Below are positions 1-8,053 of a stretch of 49,689 bases of DNA, in pieces. The translations under genes were made by a program, and so were the position numbers. The stretch lies in NCBI GenBank assembly GCA_031359995.1, contig JANMAT010000021.1:1-49689 (forward strand), in the 5' to 3' direction. The notes below the pieces were generated by a model. The model had not been told where the DNA came from and did not search any database. It saw only the letters and a program-made list of their open reading frames with translations. Every line of letters begins with the position of its first letter. The first letter of the stretch is position 1. Origin of the DNA: JANMAT01 sp031359995. Its GTDB lineage: Bacteria > Actinomycetota > Acidimicrobiia > Acidimicrobiales > Ilumatobacteraceae.

Positions 1-42
1 CTCGACCGCGACCCGGCGGTGACCGCGTCCTAGCGTCGCGTC

Positions 43-975
43 ATGGCCCTCCTGAACTGGATGCAGCGCTACGCCGCCGAAGAGGTCGTGGAACACGCGC
101 AGGAAGGTCGCTGCTCGCGCCGCGAGATGATGCAGCGGCTCGTCGCCATCTGTGGCACGCCCGCCGTGGCCACCGCGTTCCTGGCCTCCTGCGCCAGCAC
201 CTCGGGCGGCCGCACCAGCGCGACCACCATCGTGACGCCGTCATCGGCCTCGTCGGCCGCCACCACGTCCGCGGTGCTCTCGGTCGCGTCCGACGACCCC
301 GCGGTGAAGGGTGCCGAGGTCACGTTCCCCGGCCCGGCGGGCACGCTGCTGGGCTACCTGGCCCGTCCGTCCATCGACGGGCCCCGCGCCGGCATCATCG
401 TGAACCACGAGATCTTCGGGCTCACCGACCACATCCGTGACGTCGTGCGCCGGTTGGCCAAGGCCGGCTACGTGGCCCTCGCCGTCGACCTGGCGTCGCG
501 TGCCGGCGGCACGGCCAAGGCCGGCAACGTGGCCGGCGCGCTCACGCAAGGGTCTGTCGCCGACCGTGTCGCCGACCTCGACGGTGGCTACGCCTTCCTG
601 CAGACGCGCGCTGACTTCAACGGCAAGCTCGGCGTGACGGGCTTCTGCTTCGGAGGCGGCATGACGCTGTCGTTCGCCGCCGCCCAACCCAAGGTGCTGG
701 CCGCGGTGGCGTACTACGGCCCCACGCCCGATCCCGCGTCGGTCATGAGCACGACGAACGCGGCGATCCTGGCCCAGTACGGCGCCAACGACGCCCGCGT
801 GAACGCCGGCATCGACGCACTCGAGAAGGCCATGGCCGGCAAGGTGTTGGAGAAGCGCGTCTACGACGGTGCCGGCCACGCGTTCAACAACGACACCGGC
901 GGCGCCTACGTGGAAGCGCGCGCCGTGGAGGCGTGGACGGCCACGCTCGACTGGTTCGGTCGCTACCTGGCCTGA
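43..975 (+). CDS. Dienelactone hydrolase family protein, probable lipoprotein
   Basis: The 310-residue product is an alpha/beta hydrolase of the dienelactone hydrolase family. It has the family nucleophile elbow GFCFGGG with Cys at about residue 202, an Asp in GANDARV and a His in GAGHAFNND, forming a Cys-Asp-His triad. The first 50 residues look like an export signal: SRREMMQRL resembles a twin-arginine motif, and a short hydrophobic stretch ends in the lipobox-like LASC (Cys about 50). A Ser/Thr/Ala-rich linker follows. Export and lipidation are inferred. The ATG start lies 6 nt after a TAGCGT hexamer at 31-36, suggesting a leaderless transcript. The 3' end overlaps the convergent hydrolase by 13 bp. 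The substrate cannot be told from sequence. Confidence 0.85.
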   Translation: MALLNWMQRYAAEEVVEHAQEGRCSRREMMQRLVAICGTPAVATAFLASCASTSGGRTSATTIVTPSSASSAATTSAVLSVASDDPAVKGAEVTFPGPAGTLLGYLARPSIDGPRAGIIVNHEIFGLTDHIRDVVRRLAKAGYVALAVDLASRAGGTAKAGNVAGALTQGSVADRVADLDGGYAFLQTRADFNGKLGVTGFCFGGGMTLSFAAAQPKVLAAVAYYGPTPDPASVMSTTNAAILAQYGANDARVNAGIDALEKAMAGKVLEKRVYDGAGHAFNNDTGGAYVEARAVEAWTATLDWFGRYLA

Positions 976-1865
976 GCCAGCGACGCCTCGGTCGCGGCGT
1001 CGTCGATGCGGGCCACCACCGATTCGACGAGCCGCTCGGTGGCCGCGGCGAACTCGGCACCGCGGAACCAGTTGCAGTAGTGGTCCCCGTGCAGCTCCAC
1101 GACCTCGGCCCGCATCGCCGCGGCCAGGGCGCGCTGCTTGACCGGCGCGACCAGCCGATCGCGGGTGGTGAGCAGCACGCTCGTGGGGAAGCCGAGCGAC
1201 GACGCCCACGGTCGGGCGTCGAAGTGGCGCAGCGCCCGCCCCGCCTCGGCCTGGGCGCGATGGTCACCGCGGCGCAGCTCACCGGCCAACCAGTTCTGGC
1301 TGCCGGCCAACGCGGTGTTCTCCTTCACGGCCCGCACGAGCCCGTGGTGGGCCAGGCGATGGGCCAGGCGCGAGCGCAGGGCCGTCTCCAGGAACGCGCT
1401 GGCCACCCACCGGCCCCGCTCGGCGCGCGTGTCGTGGAACTCGAGCGCGGTGGCCTGGAGCACGAGGCCGGCCACCAGGTGGGGATGACGCCGGGCGAAC
1501 AGCAGGCTGATGGGACCGCCCATCGAGTAGCCGAGCACGATCACCTTGCCGAGCCCCAGAGCCACGACGAGTGCCGCGGCGTCGTCGGCCACCGCTTCCA
1601 GCGTGAACGGTTCGGGGGTGCGCAGGCCGCGCCCGTGCCCACGGTGGTCGGGCGCCACGAACGGATGGCTCGCGCCCAGCCGGTCGTACAGCGTGCCGAA
1701 CTGGATGTCGGCCGACGCCGTCCACCCGTGCAGCAGCAGCACGGGCAGGGCGCCCGGCGCGCCCCCCGTGTGGTGGCGGAAGAAGACCTCGCCGCGATCG
1801 GGCAGGGGCAGGATGCGGCCGACCGGAACACCGGCCGGCAGGAGCGGACGCAGATCGACGGGCAT
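963..1865 (-). CDS. Alpha/beta hydrolase
   Basis: A 300-residue alpha/beta-fold hydrolase. The oxyanion strand motif is LLLHGWTAS, the nucleophile elbow is GYSMGG with Ser near residue 113, a late acidic residue sits in TTRDRLV, and the catalytic His is in LHGDHYC. The family covers esterases, epoxide hydrolases and haloperoxidases, so the substrate is open. A GTG at 1874 is possible, but the ATG at 1865 lies exactly 7 nt downstream of TAACGT (1878-1873). This is the -10-to-start spacing seen repeatedly in this window, so I chose the ATG. The gene is convergent with the dienelactone hydrolase gene and downstream of the zinc operon, separated from zur by about 65 bp. Confidence 0.85.
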   Translation of the reverse strand: MPVDLRPLLPAGVPVGRILPLPDRGEVFFRHHTGGAPGALPVLLLHGWTASADIQFGTLYDRLGASHPFVAPDHRGHGRGLRTPEPFTLEAVADDAAALVVALGLGKVIVLGYSMGGPISLLFARRHPHLVAGLVLQATALEFHDTRAERGRWVASAFLETALRSRLAHRLAHHGLVRAVKENTALAGSQNWLAGELRRGDHRAQAEAGRALRHFDARPWASSLGFPTSVLLTTRDRLVAPVKQRALAAAMRAEVVELHGDHYCNWFRGAEFAAATERLVESVVARIDDAATEASLAQAR

Positions 1866-1929
1866 GCTCGTCACGTTACCCAGCGGCCATCCCGCGCGCC
1901 GCGGCCGGGCAGCCGACGCCGGTCACACC

Positions 1930-2364
1930 TCACCCGCAGGCGCGACAGCGGCCCACGAGGTCGAGGCGGTGGTGGTCGAGCGCGAAGCCGGCGGTGGCCG
2001 CCACCGCCGAGAGCGCGTCGTCGATCGAGTGCTCCAGCGCGGCCGACACGGTGAAGTCCTCGACGCGACCGCACGACTCGCAGATCAGGTGGTGGTGGTG
2101 CTCGGTGAGCTCCTCGGCCAGCTCGTAGCGCGCCCACTCGTCGGTGGTGACGATGCGCTGCACCACGCCGGCCTTCTCGAGCACCGACAGGTTCCGGTAC
2201 ACCGAGCTCTGGGCCAGACCGGGCGCCTGGTCGAGGATCTCGGGGATGGTGACCGGCGCCCGCTGCTCGCTCAGCAGGGTGACGAGCCGGCGGCGGTTGC
2301 CCGTGTAGCGCTGACCGTCGGCCGCCAGTCGGCCGCCGGCCACCCGATCGAGCTCGCTGGTCAC
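1930..2364 (-). CDS. zur: Zinc uptake regulator Zur (Fur family)
   Basis: A 144-residue Fur-family repressor. A winged helix (TIPEILDQAPGLAQSSVYRN is the recognition region) is followed by a metal-binding dimerisation domain with a His cluster and CESC. A second CRAC pair at the extreme C-terminus completes the structural Cys4 zinc site. The GTG start overlaps the stop of the upstream permease in the sequence GTGA (2364-2361), so it is translated as the last cistron of the znu operon. That position beside a zinc ABC transporter, rather than iron genes, makes Zur much more likely than Fur. A longer in-frame opening upstream is rejected because it runs inside the permease gene and is low complexity. 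Probable targets are the palindromes in front of znuA. Confidence 0.9.
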   Translation of the reverse strand: MTSELDRVAGGRLAADGQRYTGNRRRLVTLLSEQRAPVTIPEILDQAPGLAQSSVYRNLSVLEKAGVVQRIVTTDEWARYELAEELTEHHHHLICESCGRVEDFTVSAALEHSIDDALSAVAATAGFALDHHRLDLVGRCRACG

Positions 2365-3230
2365 GGCGGCGAGCCTACCGGTGCCGCGACGGCCGATCCC
2401 GGGAAGGTGCGGCGGGGTCGCCGCCGCACCGCCTGCACCGCCACCGACACGACGAACCCGGCGCCGCTGGCCAACGCCACCGCCGCCCCGGCCGCGACCG
2501 GCCACGCCGCACTGATCAACATGCCGACCACGCCGGCCAGCGCGCCGAGCAGCGCACCGAGAAGCATGGCCGACGCCAACCGGTCGGTCCACTGGCGAGC
2601 GGTCAGCGCCGGCACCACGAGCAGCGCCACCGCCAGCAGCGTGCCCACCGCGGGGATGGTGATCACCATCGTCACGAGCACCACGACCATGGCCACCGCG
2701 TCGAGCAGCACGAGCCGGTACCCCTGCGCCGCGGCCGCGACCGGATCGAACGCGCCGAAGAGCAGCTCCTTGTGCGACAGCACCAACACCACGACCACGA
2801 GGGCCCCGAGCCCGACGGTGAGCACCACGTCAGCCGGGGTGACCGTGAGCACCGAACCCACCAGGTACGCGGCCAGGTCGCGCGAGCCGCTGGTGCGCGC
2901 CGACGCCAGCACGACACCCAGGGCGAAGGCACCGGCCAGCAGCACACCGGTGACCGTGGTGTCACCCACCGCCCGTTCCCGCCCGAGCCACAGCAGGAGG
3001 CCCACCACCACCAGACCGGCCACGAGGCCGCCCAGCACCAGGCTCACGCCGAGGGCGCCGGCCACGACCACACCGGGGAACGTGGCGTGGCTCATCGTGA
3101 CCACGAAGAAGGGCAGACGCCGCACGAGCACGTGGGCCCCGACCAGGCCGGCCAACGCGCCCACGAGCACGACCTCGATCAAACCGCGTTGGAAGAAGCC
3201 GGTACCGATCGTGTCGAGCACGCCGCTCAT
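2361..3230 (-). CDS. znuB: Zinc/manganese ABC transporter permease (second)
   Basis: A 289-residue integral membrane protein of the ABC-3 family (ZnuB/MntB/TroC). It has about eight hydrophobic segments, and conserved features include the SHATFPG stretch near residue 44 and a long hydrophobic core. The ATG at 3230 overlaps the stop of the preceding permease gene (ATGA), and its own stop overlaps the zur start. It is the second of two adjacent, clearly related permeases. The pair probably forms a heterodimeric channel instead of the homodimer assembled when only one permease gene is present. Confidence 0.88.
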   Translation of the reverse strand: MSGVLDTIGTGFFQRGLIEVVLVGALAGLVGAHVLVRRLPFFVVTMSHATFPGVVVAGALGVSLVLGGLVAGLVVVGLLLWLGRERAVGDTTVTGVLLAGAFALGVVLASARTSGSRDLAAYLVGSVLTVTPADVVLTVGLGALVVVVLVLSHKELLFGAFDPVAAAAQGYRLVLLDAVAMVVVLVTMVITIPAVGTLLAVALLVVPALTARQWTDRLASAMLLGALLGALAGVVGMLISAAWPVAAGAAVALASGAGFVVSVAVQAVRRRPRRTFPGSAVAAPVGSPP

Positions 3231-4084
3231 GAGGCCGCCGCCCGTCGCTGCGCCAACCGCCACGCGCCACGCGCCAGCGCGGCCACCACGAACAGCCCCG
3301 TGCTCGTGAGCACCACCGTGGCGCCGGCGGCGAGGCGCACATCGTGGTGCAACGACGCCTCGGTGCTCACCACCAGTCCGAGCCATCCGCCGACGGCGCC
3401 GACGATGGTGGCGATGATCATCATCGATCCGACCCGGTCGGTCAGCAGGCGCGCCGTCGCCGCCGGCGTCACCAGGAACGCGACCACGAGCACGGTGCCC
3501 ACCACCTGCACGGCACCCACGGCCGCCAGCGCGACCACCGCGTACAACGCGGCGTCGAGCCGACCGACCGGGTAGCCGAGCGCCTCGGCGCCGGCCCGGT
3601 CGAAGGCCAGCATCAGCAGCTCCTTCTGGAGGGCGAGGAGCACGACGCCACACACCACCAGGATCACCGCGGTCTGCACCACCTGGCGGTCGGTCACGAA
3701 GGCGAGTCGGCCGAACAGCCGCGCCGTCAGGTCGGCCTGGAACCCGCGTCGGCGCGACACCACCAGCACGCCCACCGCGGTGAACGTGGCGATGATCACC
3801 GCGAGGGCGGCGTCCTCGTCGATCGACCGGCGCGCCGCCACCACGAGCACCAGCACCACGGCCAGCGCCGCCGCGGCCGCGGCGCCGGCCAGCAGCGAGG
3901 TACCGAGCACGAAAGCCAAGGCGATGCCGGGGAACGCGGCGTGCTGCACCGCTTCGGTCAGCAAGGCCAACCGCCGCAGCACCACGTGCACGCCCACCAG
4001 ACCGCCGAGCGCGCCGAGCAGCACCACCTGGACCAGGGCCCGACGCAGGTAGGGCTGTCGGAACGGTTCGAGCAGCATGCTCAC
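3227..4084 (-). CDS. znuB: Zinc/manganese ABC transporter permease (first)
   Basis: A 285-residue ABC-3 family permease, paralogous to the next gene in the operon. Both open with a short amphipathic stretch, then a VxLxGALxGLVGxHVxxRRL segment, and both have an AxFPGxxxA motif near residue 50. About eight to nine transmembrane helices are visible. The GTG at 4084 overlaps the znuC stop (GTGA). An ATG two codons later is an alternative start. Role: membrane channel for Zn(II) (possibly Mn(II)) import, powered by the adjacent ATPase and fed by the lipoprotein ZnuA. Confidence 0.88.
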   Translation of the reverse strand: MSMLLEPFRQPYLRRALVQVVLLGALGGLVGVHVVLRRLALLTEAVQHAAFPGIALAFVLGTSLLAGAAAAAALAVVLVLVVAARRSIDEDAALAVIIATFTAVGVLVVSRRRGFQADLTARLFGRLAFVTDRQVVQTAVILVVCGVVLLALQKELLMLAFDRAGAEALGYPVGRLDAALYAVVALAAVGAVQVVGTVLVVAFLVTPAATARLLTDRVGSMMIIATIVGAVGGWLGLVVSTEASLHHDVRLAAGATVVLTSTGLFVVAALARGAWRLAQRRAAAS

Positions 4085-4848
4085 GAGGTCTGCACGATGG
4101 TGCTGCCCGCCACGAGCTGCACGGCGCCGGCGCCGTAGGTGGCGCGGAGCCGGTCGGCGGTGAGCGTGTCGGCCACCGGGCCGAAGGCGACCTGACGCCG
4201 GTTCAACAGGCAGGCGTCGTCACACGCGAGGTGAGCGATCGACAGGTCGTGGGTCGACATCACGATGGCGGCTCCCCCGGCGCGCAGGCGGGCGAGCACG
4301 TCGAGGATGGCGTCGGTGGAGGTGGCGTCCACCCCGTTGAACGGCTCGTCGAGCAGCAGCAGCGCCGCCTGCTGGGTGATGGCCCGGGCCAGCAGCACGC
4401 GCTGGCGCTGCCCGCCCGACAGCGACCCGAAGCGGTCGCGGGCCCGGTCGGCCAGACCCACCTGGGCCAGGGCGTCGCGCGCGATCTCGCGGTCGGCCCG
4501 ACCGGGCCGACGCAACCAGCCCACGCGCCGGTAGCGCCCCATGAGGGCGACATCGAGCGCCGACACGGGGAACGTCTCGTCGAGGGCGTCGATCTGGGGC
4601 ACGTAGGCAACGTCGCCGCGGGCGAGCGCGGGGGTGCGCCCGAGCACCTCGATGCGACCGCTCGTGACCGGCACGAGGCCCAGGATCGCCTTCAGCAGCG
4701 TCGACTTCCCCGCGCCGTTCGGACCGATCAACGCCAAAGATCGCCCCGGCGCCAGCTCGCCGGTGACGTCCTCGAGCACCGACCGGCGGTCGTAGGCGGC
4801 GTGCACGAGCTCGAAGCGCAGGGCGAGCGGGGAGGGCGGTGTGGTCAT
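4081..4848 (-). CDS. znuC: Zinc/manganese ABC transporter ATP-binding protein
   Basis: A 255-residue ABC ATPase with all nucleotide-binding motifs: Walker A GPNGAGKST, signature LSGGQRQRV, Walker B LLLLDEPF and the switch histidine in STHD. It hydrolyses ATP on the cytoplasmic face to drive metal import through the two adjacent permeases. The ATG at 4848 overlaps the stop of znuA (ATGA), so it is second in the operon znuA-znuC-permease-permease-zur. Its sequence fits the ZnuC/MntB/TroB type. The Zur gene in the operon supports zinc as the substrate. Confidence 0.92.
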   Translation of the reverse strand: MTTPPSPLALRFELVHAAYDRRSVLEDVTGELAPGRSLALIGPNGAGKSTLLKAILGLVPVTSGRIEVLGRTPALARGDVAYVPQIDALDETFPVSALDVALMGRYRRVGWLRRPGRADREIARDALAQVGLADRARDRFGSLSGGQRQRVLLARAITQQAALLLLDEPFNGVDATSTDAILDVLARLRAGGAAIVMSTHDLSIAHLACDDACLLNRRQVAFGPVADTLTADRLRATYGAGAVQLVAGSTIVQTS

Positions 4849-5771
4849 GAGAGGTTGTCGACGAACGTCTTGGTGTCGTGACGCATCATGCCGAGATACG
4901 TGTCGGCGCCGCTACCCGCGGGGCCCAACGAGTCACCATAGAGGGCCTCGTCACCCTCCACGACCTTCACGCCGGCCTCCGTGGCCAGCGCGGCGGCCGC
5001 CTTGGGCGGCAGCGAGGTCTCGGCGAACACGACCTTCACGCCCTGGGCCTTGATGGCGGCCACGAGATCGGACAGCTCCGACGCCGACAGCTCGGCCTGC
5101 GTGTCGAAGCTGGGGATCACCGAGCCGACGAAGGTGAGGCCGTAGTGGTCCAGGTAGTACCCGAACGCGTCGTGGTTCGTGACGACCTTGCGGTTGGTGA
5201 CCGTGGCCAGCTGCCCGGTGATCTCGGCGTCGAGGGCGTCGAGCTGCGCGACGTAGGCCGCCCGGCGAGCCTCGAAGACGGCGGCGTGGCTGGCGTCGAC
5301 GGTGGCGACGGCGGTGGCGATGTCGCCGACCATCACCTTGGCGTTGCGGGGGTCGAGCCACACGTGCGGGTCGGGTTCGCCGTCGACCAGGCGGGGTGTG
5401 ACCCCGGCGGTGGCCACCACCACGGTCGCCTTGGTCCCGGTGGCCTTCAGGGCCTGATCGACCCAGGCGTCGAGGCCCAGGCCGTTGCGCACCACGAGCT
5501 CGGCCCGGCTGATGCGGTCCAGGTCGGCCGGGGACGGCTCGTACTCGTGGGCGTCGACGTTCGGCTTCAGCAGGCCGACGACCTGGAGGTCGTCGCCCCC
5601 GATCACCCGCGTGAAGTCGGCGAGCTGCGTGGTGGTGGCGACCACCAGCGGCCGCCCCCCGCCACCGCTCGGACGTGACCCACCCGAGCCCGATGCCCCG
5701 CAGGCGGCCATCGCAACGGCGGCCAGGACGACCGCGCCGGCCCGGCGCCGGTACCCCCGTGCTCGACCCAT
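4845..5771 (-). CDS. znuA: Zinc/manganese-binding lipoprotein (solute-binding protein)
   Basis: A 308-residue cluster A-I metal-binding protein. The N-terminus has an Arg-rich stretch, a hydrophobic segment and a lipobox AMAAC. The metal ligands of the family are visible: His in VDAHEYEPSP, His in DPHVWLDP, His in VTNHDAFGYY, and a late acidic ligand region (VEGDEALYGD). It lacks the long His-rich loop of many ZnuA proteins, so Mn(II) specificity cannot be excluded from this gene alone. The ATG at 5771 is preceded by GGAGG at about 10 nt, so this gene has a leader and Shine-Dalgarno, unlike many neighbours. It heads the operon. Longer upstream openings in the same frame are antisense to the ferritin-like gene and are rejected. 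Confidence 0.9.
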   Translation of the reverse strand: MGRARGYRRRAGAVVLAAVAMAACGASGSGGSRPSGGGGRPLVVATTTQLADFTRVIGGDDLQVVGLLKPNVDAHEYEPSPADLDRISRAELVVRNGLGLDAWVDQALKATGTKATVVVATAGVTPRLVDGEPDPHVWLDPRNAKVMVGDIATAVATVDASHAAVFEARRAAYVAQLDALDAEITGQLATVTNRKVVTNHDAFGYYLDHYGLTFVGSVIPSFDTQAELSASELSDLVAAIKAQGVKVVFAETSLPPKAAAALATEAGVKVVEGDEALYGDSLGPAGSGADTYLGMMRHDTKTFVDNLS

Positions 5772-5796
5772 CCCGACGCCCCCCTCCGATATGGGA

Positions 5797-5838
5797 ATGA
5801 GACTCATACTAACTGGGAATGGATCTCGATTGCCATTC
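5797..5838 (-). promoter_or_regulatory. Candidate Zur-controlled promoter region of znuA
   Basis: Two inverted repeats lie in the znuA leader/promoter: a perfect 11-mer ATGAGACTCAT (5797-5807) and GAATGG-N10-CCATTC (5817-5822 with 5833-5838). On the minus strand a TAGTAT hexamer (5812-5807), a plausible -10, abuts the 11-mer. Fur-family boxes are AT-rich palindromes overlapping promoters, so these are reasonable Zur sites, but neither matches the textbook Zur box closely. The assignment rests on position and symmetry. Confidence 0.45.
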
Positions 5839-5892
5839 GCCCCTGCCAGCCACCCCTTCGCATGACCGCGGTCACGTCGTACACTGGCGGTC

Positions 5893-6699
5893 ATGCGCAA
5901 GCAGTTGCCTCCCGACGCCCTGGCCCGCGACGACCGGTTCACCCGGGTGACCACCGCCGAGCGGGCCGCTGACGCCCGACCGTTCGTCGGGTTCGACCGC
6001 CGCATCGACACCGAGTTCCAGGACGTGGGCGACCGGGCCCGCCGGCAGATGCACGGCATCTTCGTCGGCGAGATCCAGGCCCTGGAAGGCGCCGGCCGCA
6101 CGGCGTTCGACTTCGAGGTGGGCGACGGCACCGGCGACACCATCCCGTTCGCCATGAAGCTCGACATGGCCCGCCAGTGCTGGGACGAAGCCCGCCACGT
6201 GGAGATCTCCCTGAAGCTGGGCGACCACATGGGCACCGAGCCGGGCGAGTACGCCGAGAACGTCACCCTGTTCGAGGCGTGCTGCCACCCCGACCCGGTG
6301 TTCCGCCTTGCCGGCGTCAACCGCGCCCTCGAGGGCCTGGCCATCGACGTGTTCACCACCATGCGCGACTTCGCCGACGACGTGCAGGATCCGGTCCTGT
6401 ACTTCTGCGAGGACTGGATGCTCGCCGACGAGGTGACCCACGTGAAGATGGGGTCCAACTGGTTGCGCGAGGTCACCAAGAACGACAAGGAGCGCCAGAC
6501 GCGCGCCCTCGAGTTCCAGCGCACGGTCGACGGCCTGTTCAACTTCCGCGGCCAGCGCGGCGAGCAGAACGACGCCGTCATCCGCCTGGCCCGCAAGTTC
6601 CGCGAGATGGCCGGCTTCGACACCGAGGAGATCGACGAGATCGCCCGCATGGCCGAGCGTGACCGTCTCGCCGCGGCGGCGTCGGTATCGGCCTACTGA
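5893..6699 (+). CDS. Ferritin-like (DUF455-like) diiron-fold protein
   Basis: A 268-residue, strongly helical protein with a ferritin-like four-helix carboxylate pattern. Candidate metal ligands are Glu in GEIQALEGAG, the DEARHVE motif, Glu in RALEGLAID, and DEVTHVKMG. These EX(n)DExxH pairs are the signature of ferritin-like diiron or dimetal proteins, and DUF455 is the closest named family I can offer. The reaction is unknown; an oxidase or metal-storage role is possible. The ATG lies 7 nt after TACACT (5880-5885), indicating a leaderless mRNA. It is divergent from the zinc operon and shares its 121-bp intergenic region, so Zur could influence it too. Confidence 0.75.
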   Translation: MRKQLPPDALARDDRFTRVTTAERAADARPFVGFDRRIDTEFQDVGDRARRQMHGIFVGEIQALEGAGRTAFDFEVGDGTGDTIPFAMKLDMARQCWDEARHVEISLKLGDHMGTEPGEYAENVTLFEACCHPDPVFRLAGVNRALEGLAIDVFTTMRDFADDVQDPVLYFCEDWMLADEVTHVKMGSNWLREVTKNDKERQTRALEFQRTVDGLFNFRGQRGEQNDAVIRLARKFREMAGFDTEEIDEIARMAERDRLAAAASVSAY

Positions 6700-6741
6700 C
6701 CGACCCGGTCACGGCACCCGGCCCTCTGCGACACTGATCGG

Positions 6742-7413
6742 GTGACCACCACGCCGCCCGAAGGCTTCCGCCAGCACCGCTTCGAGCCCCCGACGACGGC
6801 GACCACGGTCATCCTCGTGCGTCACGGCGAATCGGCCGCGGCCCGCCCCGACGAACCCTTCGCGCTGGTCGACGGCCACGGTGATCCGCCCTTGCACGAG
6901 AACGGGCAACGCCAGGCCGTGCTGGTGGGCGAGCGCCTGAAGACCCAGCGCATCGACGCCATCTACGTGACCACGCTGCAGCGCACGTCCCAGACCGCGG
7001 CGCCGCTCGCCGCGGCACTCGGACTGACGCCCGTGGTCGTGGCCGACCTGCGCGAGGTGCACCTGGGCGACTGGGAGGGTGGCCTGCTGCGGGTCAAGGC
7101 TGCCGCCAACGACCCGGTGTACGAGCAGATGCACACCGAACAGCGATGGGAAGTGATCCCCAACGCCGAGCCGCTGGCGACCTTCGTCGAGCGCACCCAG
7201 CGCGGCCTGCGCACCATCGTGGACGCCCATCCCGGCGGCCGGGTGGTGGCGGTCGTGCACGGCGGCGTCATCGGCTGCCTGCTCGCCCACGCGTCGGGCG
7301 CCACGTCGTTCGCGTTCAACGGGAGCGACAACGCGTCGATCAGCGAGCTCGTCGTCGACGGCGACCGCCAGGTCGTCCGCCGCTTCAACGACTCGGCGCA
7401 CCTGTACGGGTGA
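6742..7413 (+). CDS. Histidine phosphatase family protein
   Basis: A 223-residue phosphoglycerate-mutase-like phosphatase. The catalytic signature is VRHGES near residue 32. The second phosphate-pocket His is in VVHGGVIG near residue 172, with a proton-donor Glu in REVHLGDWEG and an Arg in TLQRTSQTA. The family dephosphorylates small metabolites, sugars or proteins through a phosphohistidine intermediate, and the substrate cannot be assigned here. The GTG start follows a GACACT hexamer (6730-6735) by 6 nt. It is co-directional with the ferritin-like gene, 42 bp downstream, but probably has its own promoter. Confidence 0.88.
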   Translation: MTTTPPEGFRQHRFEPPTTATTVILVRHGESAAARPDEPFALVDGHGDPPLHENGQRQAVLVGERLKTQRIDAIYVTTLQRTSQTAAPLAAALGLTPVVVADLREVHLGDWEGGLLRVKAAANDPVYEQMHTEQRWEVIPNAEPLATFVERTQRGLRTIVDAHPGGRVVAVVHGGVIGCLLAHASGATSFAFNGSDNASISELVVDGDRQVVRRFNDSAHLYG

Positions 7414-7479
7414 GCGAGGCGGGCCCGGGTGACCGGGCGCCAGCCCCGAGCGGGCACGGGTGACGCCGCCGGTGGGCCC

Positions 7480-8004
7480 TCAGACCTGGGGGCCGGCGCG
7501 CCGGGCCTGCTCCAGGTCGGTCATGGCCGCGCGCAGCTGGGCGATCCAGTCGCCCTGGTGGCGGCCGACCAGGCGCACGCACCACGCCAGCGCCTCACTG
7601 CGACTGCGGGCCACGCCGGCGTCGATGAGCGTGTCGAGCACCTGACGCTCGGGGAGGCGGAGCCTGGTCATCACCGGCACGCCGAGCGAGGTGAAGATCT
7701 CGGTGCGGTCGCCGCAGCGGGCGCCCCAGGCGACCTTGCGCCCGAACGTGGCCTCGGCCTCGCGGGCGATGCCGATGCGCTCATCGCGCGTGTGCTCGCG
7801 GTGGGCCTTGATGCGACCGGCCAGGGCGACCTGCTCGGCGGCGGCATCGAGGTCGGCGAGCCCGTCGGGCCGGGCCAGCTCGCCGAGCACGAGGACCTCG
7901 TCGCGGTCGACGGTGACCTCCACGGGGCCGACGAACCAGCCGTCGGCCAGGCGGCCGGCGAACCAGGCGGTCAGATGATCAGCAGCGAGACGATCGGTGT
8001 CCAT
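7480..8004 (-). CDS. Uncharacterised protein with ribbon-helix-helix-like C-terminus
   Basis: A 174-residue protein I cannot assign to a named family. Residues 1-60 are acidic and contain a short beta-rich stretch (WFVGPVEVTVDRDEVLVLGE). The middle is charged and helical. The segment starting RLRLPERQVLDTLIDAGVA, about residues 115-155, has the beta strand-helix-turn-helix spacing of a ribbon-helix-helix DNA-binding domain (LRLPERQ.. then ..SRSEALAW). The ATG is 7 nt after TACACT (8017-8012), so the mRNA is predicted leaderless. Four tandem 8-bp repeats cover the -35 side of that promoter, so autorepression by the RHH-like domain is a natural hypothesis. It is convergent with the phosphatase gene. 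Confidence 0.65.
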   Translation of the reverse strand: MDTDRLAADHLTAWFAGRLADGWFVGPVEVTVDRDEVLVLGELARPDGLADLDAAAEQVALAGRIKAHREHTRDERIGIAREAEATFGRKVAWGARCGDRTEIFTSLGVPVMTRLRLPERQVLDTLIDAGVARSRSEALAWCVRLVGRHQGDWIAQLRAAMTDLEQARRAGPQV

Positions 8005-8021
8005 GACCTTGAGTGTAGCAG

Positions 8022-8053
8022 TGATTACATGATTACGTGGTTACGTGGTTACA
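8022..8053 (-). repeat. Four tandem 8-bp repeats, probable operator
   Basis: Four head-to-tail units read TGATTACA, TGATTACG, TGGTTACG and TGGTTACA on the plus strand (8022-8029, 8030-8037, 8038-8045, 8046-8053). They begin 4 bp upstream of the TACACT -10 hexamer of the RHH-like gene and cover its spacer and -35 zone. The last unit runs into the stop codon of the saccharopine-dehydrogenase-like gene (8049-8051). Ribbon-helix-helix repressors typically bind short tandem or inverted sites in this position, so an operator role is inferred. Confidence 0.7.

Noticed and set aside
1930..2592. Longer Zur start at 2592
   Set aside because: The extension overlaps the permease gene and is Gly/Arg low complexity, while the GTG at 2364 forms the GTGA overlap typical of this operon.
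8022..8053. Repeat array as a miniature CRISPR
   Set aside because: Units are 8 bp and contiguous with no spacers, and no cas genes are present.
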